From an uncultured eubacterium 1-6 (GTDB taxonomy: Bacteria; Bacillota; Clostridia; Lachnospirales; Lachnospiraceae): a stretch of 64,000 bases of DNA. The DNA lies in NCBI GenBank assembly GCA_903789595.1, contig CAIFEZ010000001.1, positions 49,065 through 113,064 of the forward strand. Reading direction: 5' to 3'. Shown here one piece after another: positions 1-9,160 of the stretch. The first letter of the stretch is position 1, and every line of letters begins with the position of its first letter. A program made the translations under genes and the position numbers. Below the pieces are notes generated by a model. The model had not been told where the DNA came from and searched no databases. It saw only the letters and a program-made list of their open reading frames with translations.

Positions 1-1128
1 GTAAGAGTGGGCATGAACGGGCGGCGGTTTAATCAGTATCATTTCCGGGTATACCGGATGGATGCGGACCAGAGAAAAGCGGAGGGCAGGAGTCCTTATA
101 CCTGGCTCGGCCGTTTTCTGGACCGGACGCATCTGGACGGCCTTCCGCAGGTCCTGAATGTTCTCGTCGGAGACATGAGCTTTGTAGGTCCGAGGGCCCC
201 GTCTCTTCCTTATTTCATTGAAAATCCGGGGGAGCTCCGCTATTTGTGCGCGAAGCCGGGCCTGGTGGGTACCTGGTGCACCGACCGGAAGACCGGAAGA
301 GCGGAAAAGGACCGGTATCTCAACAGCTGGACGCTCGGCCTCGACGCCGAGATCGTGTTCGTCATGATCATTCGGTATCTGACCTTCCGCTCCGCCAGGA
401 GCCGCCAGAAGATGTGGGAAACGGAGGAGTACGCCTTCATACGGGAATATCTGGAGTTCCGCAAGCCGCTGGAATACGATCATTCGGCGTACACCTGCCG
501 GATGACGGCGGGGAAGCGGGTGTATTATTTTGTCAAGAGGCTGTTTGACATTGTGGGCTCGCTGCTCGGAATCATTCTGCTTTCTCCGCTGCTGCTGATC
601 CTGATGTTCGCGGTAATGGCGGATGACGGCGGAAATCCGTTCTACGGTCACAGGCGGATCGGCAAGAATGGGAAGAAGATTACGGTGTATAAATTCCGGA
701 GCATGCGCCGCGACGCGGGCGACCTGGAAAAAATTCTGACGCCGGAGCAGCTCGAGCAGTACCGGACGGAGTTCAAGATCGATAATGATCCGCGCATCAC
801 AAAGGTGGGAAATTTCATCCGACGCACGAGTCTCGACGAGCTGCCGCAGCTGTTCAATATCCTGTCCGGAGACCTGTCTATCGTAGGTCCGCGGCCGATT
901 GTGGAGAAGGAGACCAGAATCTACGGAAAGGATGTCGCGAAGCTCCTGAGCGTGAAGCCGGGCCTCACCGGGTACTGGCAGGCCTACGCGAGGAACAATG
1001 CCACCTATGAGAGCGGCGAGCGGCAGAAGATGGAGATGTATTATGTGGATCATCAGAGCCTCGGGCTGGATGTGAAGATTCTGTTCCGGACCGTGAAGTC
1101 GGTTACGAAGGAAGAAGGCGCTCAGTAA
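1..1128 (+). CDS. Tandem bacterial sugar transferase fusion (5' partial)
   Basis: The reading frame is open to the window edge, so the true start lies upstream; 375 codons are visible. Two bacterial sugar transferase (polyisoprenyl-phosphate sugar phosphotransferase) domains lie in one chain. The first is cut at its N-terminus and shows RVGMNGRRF, then LDGLPQVLNVLVGDMSFVGPRAP. The second begins with a hydrophobic helix near visible residues 180-205, then shows RRIGKNGKKITVYKFRSM and TSLDELPQLFNILSGDLSIVGPRP. This family starts polysaccharide repeat units by loading a sugar-1-phosphate onto undecaprenyl phosphate at the inner membrane face. Normally one such domain is enough, so the doubling is unusual. 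The first copy has a divergent middle (HFRVYRMD where the second has YKFRSM) and may be inactive. It heads a polysaccharide cluster running to 13212. Confidence 0.85.
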   Translation, partial: VRVGMNGRRFNQYHFRVYRMDADQRKAEGRSPYTWLGRFLDRTHLDGLPQVLNVLVGDMSFVGPRAPSLPYFIENPGELRYLCAKPGLVGTWCTDRKTGRAEKDRYLNSWTLGLDAEIVFVMIIRYLTFRSARSRQKMWETEEYAFIREYLEFRKPLEYDHSAYTCRMTAGKRVYYFVKRLFDIVGSLLGIILLSPLLLILMFAVMADDGGNPFYGHRRIGKNGKKITVYKFRSMRRDAGDLEKILTPEQLEQYRTEFKIDNDPRITKVGNFIRRTSLDELPQLFNILSGDLSIVGPRPIVEKETRIYGKDVAKLLSVKPGLTGYWQAYARNNATYESGERQKMEMYYVDHQSLGLDVKILFRTVKSVTKEEGAQ

Positions 1129-1252
1129 AGCGTCAGTAAGAAGCAGTATTTTATTCCGGAGCGGACGATTTGTCCGGACTCGTGAGGAAAACGGCCATGC
1201 GGCAGATTGTGCCGCGGACCGGATCAGATGCGCGCCGCATCGCACTTTTAAC

Positions 1253-1358
1253 GTTATTGTTCACGCGCCCCTAAAGCGGCAAAGATTTTACAGCCAGTTT
1301 GCGAAGGGCAACAGGGCTGTAAAATCCTTGCCGTATAGAGTTGGGTGTGAACAGTAAC
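1253..1358. repeat. Palindromic repeat family A, short form (copy A1)
   Basis: A 106-bp element with ends GTTATTGTTCAC and GTGTGAACAGTAAC, which are near-perfect inverted copies. Inside, GGCAAAGATTTTACAGCC is matched by GGCTGTAAAATCCTTGCC, so the whole can fold into one long hairpin. It lies between the sugar transferase and the DUF4422 gene. Related copies are at 15486-15730, 17381-17487, 19981-20229, 27306-27434 and 57339-57431. Confidence 0.85.
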
Positions 1359-1418
1359 CTTTTAGCCGCCGCGCCGCTGCAGGTAAGCGGCAGGGACGGT
1401 GCTGTCAGGGAGAATAGG

Positions 1419-2243
1419 ATGACATCTGTTGAGGATAAAAAAATCAGACTGATAATAGCCTGCCACAAGAAATGCGAGGTGCCGGAGGATCCGGTCTACC
1501 TTCCGCTTCACGTCGGAGCGGAGGGAAAGGAGCCGTTTGGCTTCACCGGCGACAATACCGGCGACAACATCAGCGCAAAAAATCCCGTCTACTGTGAACT
1601 GACGGGACTTTACTGGGCGTGGAAGAATCTGGACTGCGACTATCTCGGTCTGGTGCATTACCGCAGGTATTTTACGGTGAAGAGCAGAAGTGAACAAAAG
1701 AAAAACGGTCCGCTTCAGTCGGTGCTGACAGAGGAGGAGCTCAGGGAGCTTCTCTCCCGATACCGCGTTCTGGTTCCGAAGAAGAGGCACTATTATATTG
1801 AAAGCGTGTACTCCCACTATTCGCACACCTTCGACGGCACACAGCTGGACAAGGCGAGAGAGATACTGGTGCGGAGGTATCCCGATTATGTAGACGTGTT
1901 CGACCGGTTTATGAAGCAGACCGGGGCATACATTTTCAATATGTTTGTCATGCCGAAGCGTCTTGCGGATGAATATTTCACATGGCTGTTCGATATACTC
2001 GGAGAACTGGAGAAGATGGTCGATATCAGCGGGATGTCCGCCTTTGACGCCAGATACGCCGGGAGGGTCAGCGAGAGACTTTTTAATGTCTGGCTGATGC
2101 ATGAGGTGGATACGGGAAGACTGAAGAAGAGCGAGATCGGTGAGGTACCCTATCTTTACCTCGGGCAGGTTGACTGGAAGCGAAAGATCACCGGATTTCT
2201 CCGGGCGAAATTCTTCCATAAAAAATACGAGAAGAGTTTTTGA
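1419..2243 (+). CDS. DUF4422 capsular polysaccharide protein
   Basis: 274 aa. The ATG at 1419 follows a purine-rich site (caggga) and gives the N-terminus MTSVEDKKIRLIIACHKK. The chain carries the marks of DUF4422, a domain found in capsule and exopolysaccharide clusters and presumed to be a glycosyltransferase: an early ACHK segment, a NPVYCELTGLYWAWKN stretch and a LVHYRRYF motif near residue 85. No signal peptide or membrane segment is seen, so it should act in the cytosol or at the membrane face. It stands between the initiating transferase and the flippase, consistent with adding a sugar to the growing repeat unit. The acceptor and donor cannot be read from the sequence. Confidence 0.85.
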   Translation: MTSVEDKKIRLIIACHKKCEVPEDPVYLPLHVGAEGKEPFGFTGDNTGDNISAKNPVYCELTGLYWAWKNLDCDYLGLVHYRRYFTVKSRSEQKKNGPLQSVLTEEELRELLSRYRVLVPKKRHYYIESVYSHYSHTFDGTQLDKAREILVRRYPDYVDVFDRFMKQTGAYIFNMFVMPKRLADEYFTWLFDILGELEKMVDISGMSAFDARYAGRVSERLFNVWLMHEVDTGRLKKSEIGEVPYLYLGQVDWKRKITGFLRAKFFHKKYEKSF

Positions 2244-2271
2244 CAGAATCCCGAGACAAGGAGACAGATAT

Positions 2272-3795
2272 TTGAAAAAAAAGAAAGCGGGAGCAGACGG
2301 TACCGTTTCGACAAGCCGTATTTCATTAAAGAAAAACTTCATCATGAATTCTCTGCTGACGATGTCGCAGTTCATTTTTCCTCTGATTACCTTCCCCTAT
2401 GTATCCAGAGTCCTTCTGGTTACCGGGACCGGAAAGGTCAGCTTTGCGACATCGCTGATTTCTTACTTCACGATGTTTGCGCAGCTCGGAATTCCGACCT
2501 ACGGCATACGTGCCTGCGCAAAGGTCAGAGATGACCGGGAGGAGCTGACGCGGGTCACTCAGGAGCTTTTGATCATCAACCTGATCACGATGGTTCTGGC
2601 CTATGTTGTATTTTTCCTGATGCTGATGTTCGTGCCGAGACTGCAGGGAGAGAAGCCGCTCTACATCATCGTCAGCGTGACGATTCTGCTTAACGCGGTT
2701 GGCATGGAGTGGCTGTACAAGGGACTGGAGCAGTACTCCTACATTACGATCCGCTCCATTGTCTTCAAGTTCATCGCCCTGGTGCTCATGCTTCTGCTGA
2801 TTCACAGGCAGAGTGACTATGTGCTTTACGGCGGACTCACCGTTTTCGCGTCCGCGGCCTCAAACCTGTTTAACCTGTTTCACGCGCACCGTTTCGTGAG
2901 TCTGAAGCCGGTGGGGCATTACAACTTCAAGCGTCACATGAAGGCAATCGGCATTTTCTTCGCGATGTCCTGCGCGACGACCATCTACACGCAGCTGGAT
3001 ACGCTGATGCTCGGATTCATGGCCACCGATACCGATGTCGGATATTACAATGCGGCGGTCCGGATCAAGACCATTCTGGTAAGCGTCGTCACATCGCTTG
3101 GAACGGTTCTGCTGCCGCGGTCGTCCTATTACATTGAGGAAGGCAATTTCAGCGAATTCCGCAGACTGACCGCAAAGGCCATGAACTTCGTGTGGGTCAT
3201 TTCGTTGCCTCTGACATTGTATTTTATGTTTTTCGCGAAGGAGGGCATCTACTGCCTTGCAGGGACGAAATTTACCGGCTCCATCCGGCCCATGCAGCTC
3301 ATCATGCCGACGCTGGTGCTGATCGGACTTTCCAACATCACCGGGATACAGATTCTGGTCCCGACCGGTAAGGAAATCTATGTGCTGTATTCGGAGATCG
3401 CCGGTGCCGTGACGGATCTCATTCTGAATGCGATCCTGATTCCTGTCATCCAGTCCTCCGGCGCCGCGATCGGAACACTGGTGGCGGAATTTGTCGTTCT
3501 GATGGTGCAGGTATTTGCCCTCCGAAGGGAAAATATCCTTCAGTTCCGCAATACGCCTTACTGGAAGATGGGGCTGGCGCTTGCCGCAGCGGCGGCATCG
3601 TGCCTCTGGACGAGGAAACTGCATATTGTTCAGAATGTGTCCGTTAACTGTCTGTTTATTCTGTTGATTTCCGCGCTGCTGTTCATGGGCGTGTATTTCG
3701 CCGTGCTGACGATCACAGGCGAGAAGCTGACCATTGAGCTGGAGAAGCAGGTACTGGGAAAGCTCCGGAAACGAAAACCCGGGAGCGCAAAATAG
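2272..3795 (+). CDS. Polysaccharide flippase (Wzx/RfbX-type, MOP superfamily)
   Basis: 507 aa using the TTG start at 2272, chosen because AAGGAG sits 8 bases upstream; the open frame extends further back without a good site. About a dozen hydrophobic helices follow a basic N-terminus. Early residues read SQFIFPLITFPYVSRVL, typical of the polysaccharide-transport branch of the MOP flippases, which turn lipid-linked repeat units across the membrane. The gene starts 28 bases after the DUF4422 stop, so the two are probably co-transcribed. An ABC exporter lies just downstream, so the cluster holds two kinds of export machinery. Confidence 0.9.
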   Translation: MKKKKAGADGTVSTSRISLKKNFIMNSLLTMSQFIFPLITFPYVSRVLLVTGTGKVSFATSLISYFTMFAQLGIPTYGIRACAKVRDDREELTRVTQELLIINLITMVLAYVVFFLMLMFVPRLQGEKPLYIIVSVTILLNAVGMEWLYKGLEQYSYITIRSIVFKFIALVLMLLLIHRQSDYVLYGGLTVFASAASNLFNLFHAHRFVSLKPVGHYNFKRHMKAIGIFFAMSCATTIYTQLDTLMLGFMATDTDVGYYNAAVRIKTILVSVVTSLGTVLLPRSSYYIEEGNFSEFRRLTAKAMNFVWVISLPLTLYFMFFAKEGIYCLAGTKFTGSIRPMQLIMPTLVLIGLSNITGIQILVPTGKEIYVLYSEIAGAVTDLILNAILIPVIQSSGAAIGTLVAEFVVLMVQVFALRRENILQFRNTPYWKMGLALAAAAASCLWTRKLHIVQNVSVNCLFILLISALLFMGVYFAVLTITGEKLTIELEKQVLGKLRKRKPGSAK

Positions 3796-4010
3796 GCGAT
3801 CAGACGCCTCGCATCGGGAGAACCTCAGGTTCCTGCGTTTGAGGCGCTTAACAGCTGCCGCCATATCATGAACGGCCATACGATATACATTGTGTCACAA
3901 GCTGCATAAGCAGCGCGCCGCGCCGCACTTCGGCCCTCGTTGCTTTGGGTATTCGAAATGCAGGTGTATTCGGCTGCACAGGGCGGGGAACGCCCGGAAA
4001 GGATGAAATT

Positions 4011-4592
4011 ATGGGAAAGATCAAGGTTACGGAAAATGCCGGCGGAATTCAGGGACTCTATGTGGTGGAGCCCACCGTGTTCGGAGACAATCGGGGATAC
4101 TTTATGGAGACCTATAACTACAACGACTTTGCGGCGGCCGGGATCGACTGCAGCTTTGTGCAGGACAACCAGTCCGCTTCCAGAAAGGGCGTACTGCGCG
4201 GCCTCCATTTCCAGATTCATTACCCGCAGGACAAGCTGGTCCGTGTCATCCGCGGCGAGGTTTTTGACGTGGCGGTTGATCTGCGTGAGGGCAGCGAAAC
4301 CTACGGCAAATGGTTCGGGGTGCTCCTGACAGAGGAGAACAAGAAGCAGTTCTTCATTCCCAAAAATTTTGCGCACGGCTTCATCGTGCTCTCCGATTAT
4401 GCGGAGTTCTGCTACAAGGTGACGGATTTCTATCATCCGAACGACGAGGGCGGACTGATGTGGAACGACCCGGATATCGCCGTAGAATGGCCGATGCCGG
4501 AAGGAATGGGCCCGGACGATCTTGTGCTGTCGGACAAGGACAAGGTGAACTGGAGCTATCGGGAATTCCTTGAGAAGAAAAAAAGTTTCTGA
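4011..4592 (+). CDS. rfbC: dTDP-4-dehydrorhamnose 3,5-epimerase
   Basis: 193 aa; ATG at 4011 after ggaaaggatgaaatt. The double-stranded beta-helix fold of RmlC is clear from FGDNRGYFMETYN near residue 25, QDNQSASRKGVLRGLHFQ (with the catalytic His) near residue 50, and FIPKNFAHGFIVLSD near residue 115. The enzyme epimerises dTDP-4-dehydro-6-deoxyglucose at C3 and C5 on the way to dTDP-L-rhamnose. RmlA, B and D are not in the window and must be elsewhere or upstream. Its presence suggests that the polysaccharide made here contains rhamnose. The preceding 215-bp gap shows no clear promoter. Confidence 0.93.
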   Translation: MGKIKVTENAGGIQGLYVVEPTVFGDNRGYFMETYNYNDFAAAGIDCSFVQDNQSASRKGVLRGLHFQIHYPQDKLVRVIRGEVFDVAVDLREGSETYGKWFGVLLTEENKKQFFIPKNFAHGFIVLSDYAEFCYKVTDFYHPNDEGGLMWNDPDIAVEWPMPEGMGPDDLVLSDKDKVNWSYREFLEKKKSF

Positions 4593-4629
4593 TCCCATCA
4601 GGTTAATCGAACATTTTTAGGAGTTGAAG

Positions 4630-5466
4630 ATGTCAAAGTCAAGAAAACCGGCGCTGTTTCAGATTCTGGCGGAGCTGTCCGGAAGCAGAAAACTGATCGG
4701 AAGTCTCGCAAAAAATGATTTCAAGACAAAATTTGCGGGCTCTTACCTGGGAAGAGTCTGGGCATTTGTACAGCCGGTTGTCACCGTCTTTGTGTACTGG
4801 CTTGTATTTGAAAAGGCGCTGAACGCGGGAACGCAGTCAACGAAGCAGGGGATTCCCGTTCCTTATGTGCTCTGGCTCGTCGCCGGACTGGTCCCGTGGT
4901 TTTATTTCTCCGATGCGATGTCTGCGGGGACGAACGCACTGCTGGAATACGACTATCTGGTCAAAAAGGTAGTGTTCCGGATCAGTGCGCTTCCGGTGGT
5001 GAAAGTGGTATCCAGCCTGTTCGTACACGTCTTTTTTGTCTGCTTCATGCTGGGCATGTATGTGGTGTACGGACTCTTCCCCGGCGTGTACGCGTTCCAG
5101 CTCCTGTACTACTCATTCTGTATGTTTGTCTTCGTCTTGGCGGTGTCCTATCTGACAAGCGCGCTGGCAGTCTTCTTCCGGGATCTGGTACAGATGATCA
5201 ATATCCTGCTGCAGGTCCAGATCTGGGCGACCCCGATCATGTGGAATATGGATGCGGTAAATTTCCCGCCGGCCGTCATCACGATTCTGAAGCTGAATCC
5301 GATGTATTACATCGTCTGCGGGTACAGGGATTCTCTGATCAGCCGCGTATGGTTCTTTCAGCGGCCGCAGCTGACGCTGTATTTCTGGTGCCTGACGCTG
5401 CTTCTTCTGTTCGCGGGGACCCATGTGTTCCGGAAGCTGCAGCCGCATTTCGCAGATGTTCTGTAA
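4630..5466 (+). CDS. ABC-2 polysaccharide export permease (Wzm-type)
   Basis: 278 aa. ATG at 4630 is preferred over TTG 4624 because AGGAG at 4619-4623 then has normal spacing. Six hydrophobic helices with the ABC-2 pattern are visible, including SYLGRVWAFVQPVVTVFVYW near the N-terminus and LNPMYYIVCGYRDSLI near residue 220, both typical of O-antigen and teichoic acid export permeases (Wzm/TagG/RfbA type). The ATPase partner follows 72 bases downstream. The pair would export a lipid-linked polymer across the cytoplasmic membrane. Confidence 0.9.
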   Translation: MSKSRKPALFQILAELSGSRKLIGSLAKNDFKTKFAGSYLGRVWAFVQPVVTVFVYWLVFEKALNAGTQSTKQGIPVPYVLWLVAGLVPWFYFSDAMSAGTNALLEYDYLVKKVVFRISALPVVKVVSSLFVHVFFVCFMLGMYVVYGLFPGVYAFQLLYYSFCMFVFVLAVSYLTSALAVFFRDLVQMINILLQVQIWATPIMWNMDAVNFPPAVITILKLNPMYYIVCGYRDSLISRVWFFQRPQLTLYFWCLTLLLLFAGTHVFRKLQPHFADVL

Positions 5467-5538
5467 CGGGGGTTATCAACGCACAGGAGTAATCACACGG
5501 GAGGAAACGCTTCTGTATGGAAAGGAAAACGGACCAGT

Positions 5539-6954
5539 ATGAGTGAAGAATATGCCATCCAGGTAAAGGATGTCAGCAAGCTTTATAAATTATATGACAA
5601 ACCGTCGTACAGAATCCGGGATGCACTGGGCCTTACCAGAAAGAAGCTGTACCGGGAGCATTACGCGCTCCATCACATGAGCTTCAATGTGAAAAAGGGT
5701 GAGACCGTGGGCTTGATCGGGACAAACGGAGCCGGAAAATCCACAATTCTCAAGATCATCACCGGCGTACTGAGCCCCTCGGAGGGCGAGGTGGTCATCG
5801 ACGGCAGGATCTCCGCGCTGCTGGAGCTTGGCGCGGGCTTCAACATGGAATATACAGGCATTGAGAATATCTATCTCAACGGCACCATGATCGGCTTTTC
5901 CAAGGAAGAAATCGACCGGAGAATGGACAGCATTCTGAAATTCGCGGACATCGGGGATTTTGTCTATCAGCCGGTCAAGACCTATTCCAGCGGAATGTTT
6001 GTAAGGCTCGCGTTTGCCGTCGCTATCAATATCGATCCGGAAATTCTGATCGTAGATGAGGCACTGTCCGTAGGAGACGTTTTTTTTCAGGCGAAATGCT
6101 ACAAGAAATTTGAGGATTTCAAGAAAGAAGGCAAGACGATCCTGTTCGTCAGCCACGATCTCGGAAGCATCTCCCGATACTGCGACAGAGTCGTCCTTCT
6201 GAACAAGGGCGTTAAGCTGGCCGAGGGAAAGCCGAAGGACATGATCGACCTCTACAAGAAGGTGCTCGTTCATCAGGTGGATGAGGCCGCCGTGCAGAGC
6301 GGCGACGCCGATATCCACAGCACGACCGGGAACCGCTCTCTGACCGGGAGCAGCTCCTCCGGAGAGGATGCGGAGGGAGAAAGTGACGGGAAGGCCGGAG
6401 AAGGCGGCGCAGACGCAGGCGGGCCGTCCGGAGGTGCGGATGATCCGGACGTCGGAAACGGCGGAAGGTGGATGGACCATTTCCGGATCAATCCGAACGT
6501 CAATGAGTACGGCGACGGGCGTGCCAGCATCATTGACTGCGGTATTGTAGACGATCAGGGACAGCTGACGTCGACCATCATCAAGGGAACCCGGTTCAAG
6601 ATTCAAAGCAAGGTTCAGTTTAATGAGGAGATACAGAGCCCGATTTTCACATATGCCTTCAAGAATCTTCAGGGCGTGTCCATCACCGGAACGAATACCA
6701 TGTATGAGAAAAAGGATATCGGAATGGTCCACAAGGGGGATGTCTATGTCGCTTCCTTTGAGCAGGAGATGAATCTTCAGGGCGGCGAGTATCTTCTGTC
6801 CATCAGCTGTACCGGATACGAGAACGGGGGCTTTGTCGTATATCACAGACTCTATGACGTCATCAACGTCACCGTGATCTCAGACAAGAATACCGTGGGC
6901 TTTTATGATATGAATTCGGAGACCCATGTGGAAAAGGTGAGCGGAAAATCCTGA
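5539..6954 (+). CDS. ABC polysaccharide export ATPase with Wzt-like C-terminal domain
   Basis: 471 aa. ATPase residues 1-245 hold Walker A GTNGAGKST, the signature TYSSGMFVRLAFAVA, Walker B EILIVDEALSVGD and the switch His in LFVSHD. After a low-complexity Gly/Ser/Asp/Glu linker (about residues 255-312), residues 315-465 form a beta-rich domain like the Wzt C-terminal carbohydrate-binding domain, which selects finished polymer for export. In known Wzt proteins that domain recognises the chain-end modification. A methyltransferase gene follows directly, so a methylated chain terminus is a reasonable inference. The linker is longer and more repetitive than usual. Confidence 0.9.
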   Translation: MSEEYAIQVKDVSKLYKLYDKPSYRIRDALGLTRKKLYREHYALHHMSFNVKKGETVGLIGTNGAGKSTILKIITGVLSPSEGEVVIDGRISALLELGAGFNMEYTGIENIYLNGTMIGFSKEEIDRRMDSILKFADIGDFVYQPVKTYSSGMFVRLAFAVAINIDPEILIVDEALSVGDVFFQAKCYKKFEDFKKEGKTILFVSHDLGSISRYCDRVVLLNKGVKLAEGKPKDMIDLYKKVLVHQVDEAAVQSGDADIHSTTGNRSLTGSSSSGEDAEGESDGKAGEGGADAGGPSGGADDPDVGNGGRWMDHFRINPNVNEYGDGRASIIDCGIVDDQGQLTSTIIKGTRFKIQSKVQFNEEIQSPIFTYAFKNLQGVSITGTNTMYEKKDIGMVHKGDVYVASFEQEMNLQGGEYLLSISCTGYENGGFVVYHRLYDVINVTVISDKNTVGFYDMNSETHVEKVSGKS

Positions 6955-7045
6955 CAGCCGTGTGTGAGGCGGGTGAGAAGGCGAGAAACATGTATCCCGG
7001 AGTGTGCAGAAATGCTGCGATTCGCCGTGCGCGAGGAAGGTGCGT

Positions 7046-9151
7046 ATGAAGGAACCGATCGGAAGGACGCAATTGGGAAACAAGACCGAGAAGACAGCAG
7101 CGGCATCAGATGAGAAGGAACTTCTGAAGATTCTGAAGGACTGTCCGGAGGGTCAGTACCGGTCCGCGCTGAAGGGGCGGAGGAATGAATTCCTCCTTGA
7201 GGAGCTGTCGGGTCTGCGGGGGAATCTCGTCCGCGCCTTTGAGGTGCCGGAGGGCACGTCCGCCCTGGAGATCGGCGGAGGGTACGGATCGCTGACTTGT
7301 GTGCTGGCAGAAAAATGTGAGAGGGTCGTCAGCTGGGATTGCGATGCGGACCGGATCAAAATCAATGCGTTTCGGAACCGGGACCGTCAGAATGTCATGC
7401 TGTATTCCGGAAACTTTCGGGATTTCTGCGGCAAAACCCTTCCGGCTCTTCCGGAACACAGAGACGGATTCGGGCTGATTGTCTGCATCGGTCCGATGCA
7501 GGTGGCTTCCGGGATCGTCTCAGGAGATGCGCCCTGCCGGGAGCTGGTGCGGGAGCTGCTTTCGTTCCTTGCGCAGGACGGTTTCCTGCTGATCCTTCTC
7601 AAGGGAATCCGGGAGTACCGTCAGCTGTCGACAGGCGGACTGCTTTCCGGATACCGGTCGGAGCTGTATGAAATCAGCCCGGATGAGAAATTTCCTATGG
7701 AGATCGCCGGTGAGGAATGGCTTTCGGAACGTCATTTCGGCGGCGGATTCTGTAGTGAGGATGAGGGAAAACGGCCCTGCCTGCTTCTGATCCGGGGGAA
7801 ACGACTGGCGGCAGACACGCTGCTGTACGCAAAGTTTTCCGGAGAAAGAACCGGGAGGTATGCTTTGTACACCGCAGTCTATGAAAAGTGCATCGGAGAT
7901 GAACCGCAGCGCGCGGAAATGCGCACGGCAGGCAGACGGTATGTGGAGAAGACGGCGCTTGCGGAAGCAGCGGCTTCTCATGTCGGACGGATCTGTGATC
8001 TCTGCGGAAAGCTTTCGGAGATGTACGGCGACAGATTACAGATCAACCGCTGTGAGAAAACCGTGAAACCGGGGACCGTCCGCATGGAATATCTGACCGG
8101 TGAGACCTATGAGGAATACCTGGACCGCATTCTCGCGGAGCAGGGACCGGAGGCATGCGGGAGAGCGCTTCTGGAATATCTGGACCTGGTTGTTCCAAAG
8201 GATCTGGAGACCACGTTTGAGATGACGGATTCCTTCCGGGAAATCTTCGGAGAGCTGCCCGGGGATTGTGGATCCCTTTTTCTGAAGACGCTGCCGGTGT
8301 CCGACGTGGACCTGATTCCCGCCAATGTGATCCGCGGCGGCGGGAGCAGCACGCTCATCGATTACGAGTGGACCTTTACTTTTCCGGTTCCGTCGGATTT
8401 TCTGAGATACCGAATCCTTTTTTATTATATTCGTTCCGGAAAAAGCAGGGAGAGACTTGCCGACGTCGGCATTTATGAGAGAGCCGGACTTGACGGACAG
8501 AAGCGGAAGGCGTTCGCGTCGATGGAGGATTCCTTCCAGAGATGGCTCACAAGGGACAGCATACCGGTGAGAGATCTACGGGAGGAGGCTTCCGAAGGAT
8601 CGGCGGAAACGGGAAGCGTTGACCGGAGCCTTCGGGTATATTTTCCGGCTGAAAACGGTGCGGAGGTTTTTTCCGAGCTGCGCGCCGCGGATTATGCCAT
8701 GAAGAAGGGAAGAATCTCCACGGATCTGGAGATCCCGCGGGGAATGAAGATGATCCGTCTGGACCCCGGAGACAGGCCGGGGATACTGCAGATCCGGCGT
8801 CTGACGATTGACGGCAGACCTCCCGTGCTCATCCGTACAAACGGCATACCGGTCTTCAGTGAATCTGAAGACGGAAACGCTGCTGCCGGTCCGGTTCCAT
8901 CCGGAAGACCGGTCCGGCTTTCCGCCATTTATTTCTGCAAAGAGGATCCGAATTTCACAATAGGCTGGGATGAGTCTGAGACATCAGCGGCGGAGCACTG
9001 CCATAAAGTCACCATTGATTTCTGCTTCACAGAGGTAGACGGCGCGTTTCTCGAGCCGCTGATGGATCTGCAGAAACAGCAGGAGGGTGCTCCGGCAAAA
9101 CATCACAGAAAGGGGGGATTTCTTCACCGGCTGGCGGGCCGGGAGAAGTGA
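7046..9151 (+). CDS. Large SAM-dependent methyltransferase-like protein
   Basis: 701 aa from ATG 7046, preceded by GAGGAAGG. Residues about 60-230 form a class I methyltransferase domain: motif I reads ALEIGGGYGSLT near residue 73, followed by an acidic strand-2 end (VVSWDCDADRI). The remaining 450 residues are not a family I can name. They contain a region with WTFTFPVPSDFLRYRILFYY near residue 450 and a beta-rich C-terminal third. Large proteins of this type occur beside Wzm/Wzt genes. A role in methylating or capping the exported glycan is an inference from the Wzt C-terminal domain upstream. No membrane segments are seen. The next gene begins 9 bases after its stop. Confidence 0.65.
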   Translation: MKEPIGRTQLGNKTEKTAAASDEKELLKILKDCPEGQYRSALKGRRNEFLLEELSGLRGNLVRAFEVPEGTSALEIGGGYGSLTCVLAEKCERVVSWDCDADRIKINAFRNRDRQNVMLYSGNFRDFCGKTLPALPEHRDGFGLIVCIGPMQVASGIVSGDAPCRELVRELLSFLAQDGFLLILLKGIREYRQLSTGGLLSGYRSELYEISPDEKFPMEIAGEEWLSERHFGGGFCSEDEGKRPCLLLIRGKRLAADTLLYAKFSGERTGRYALYTAVYEKCIGDEPQRAEMRTAGRRYVEKTALAEAAASHVGRICDLCGKLSEMYGDRLQINRCEKTVKPGTVRMEYLTGETYEEYLDRILAEQGPEACGRALLEYLDLVVPKDLETTFEMTDSFREIFGELPGDCGSLFLKTLPVSDVDLIPANVIRGGGSSTLIDYEWTFTFPVPSDFLRYRILFYYIRSGKSRERLADVGIYERAGLDGQKRKAFASMEDSFQRWLTRDSIPVRDLREEASEGSAETGSVDRSLRVYFPAENGAEVFSELRAADYAMKKGRISTDLEIPRGMKMIRLDPGDRPGILQIRRLTIDGRPPVLIRTNGIPVFSESEDGNAAAGPVPSGRPVRLSAIYFCKEDPNFTIGWDESETSAAEHCHKVTIDFCFTEVDGAFLEPLMDLQKQQEGAPAKHHRKGGFLHRLAGREK

Positions 9152-9160
9152 ACAGCCTTT

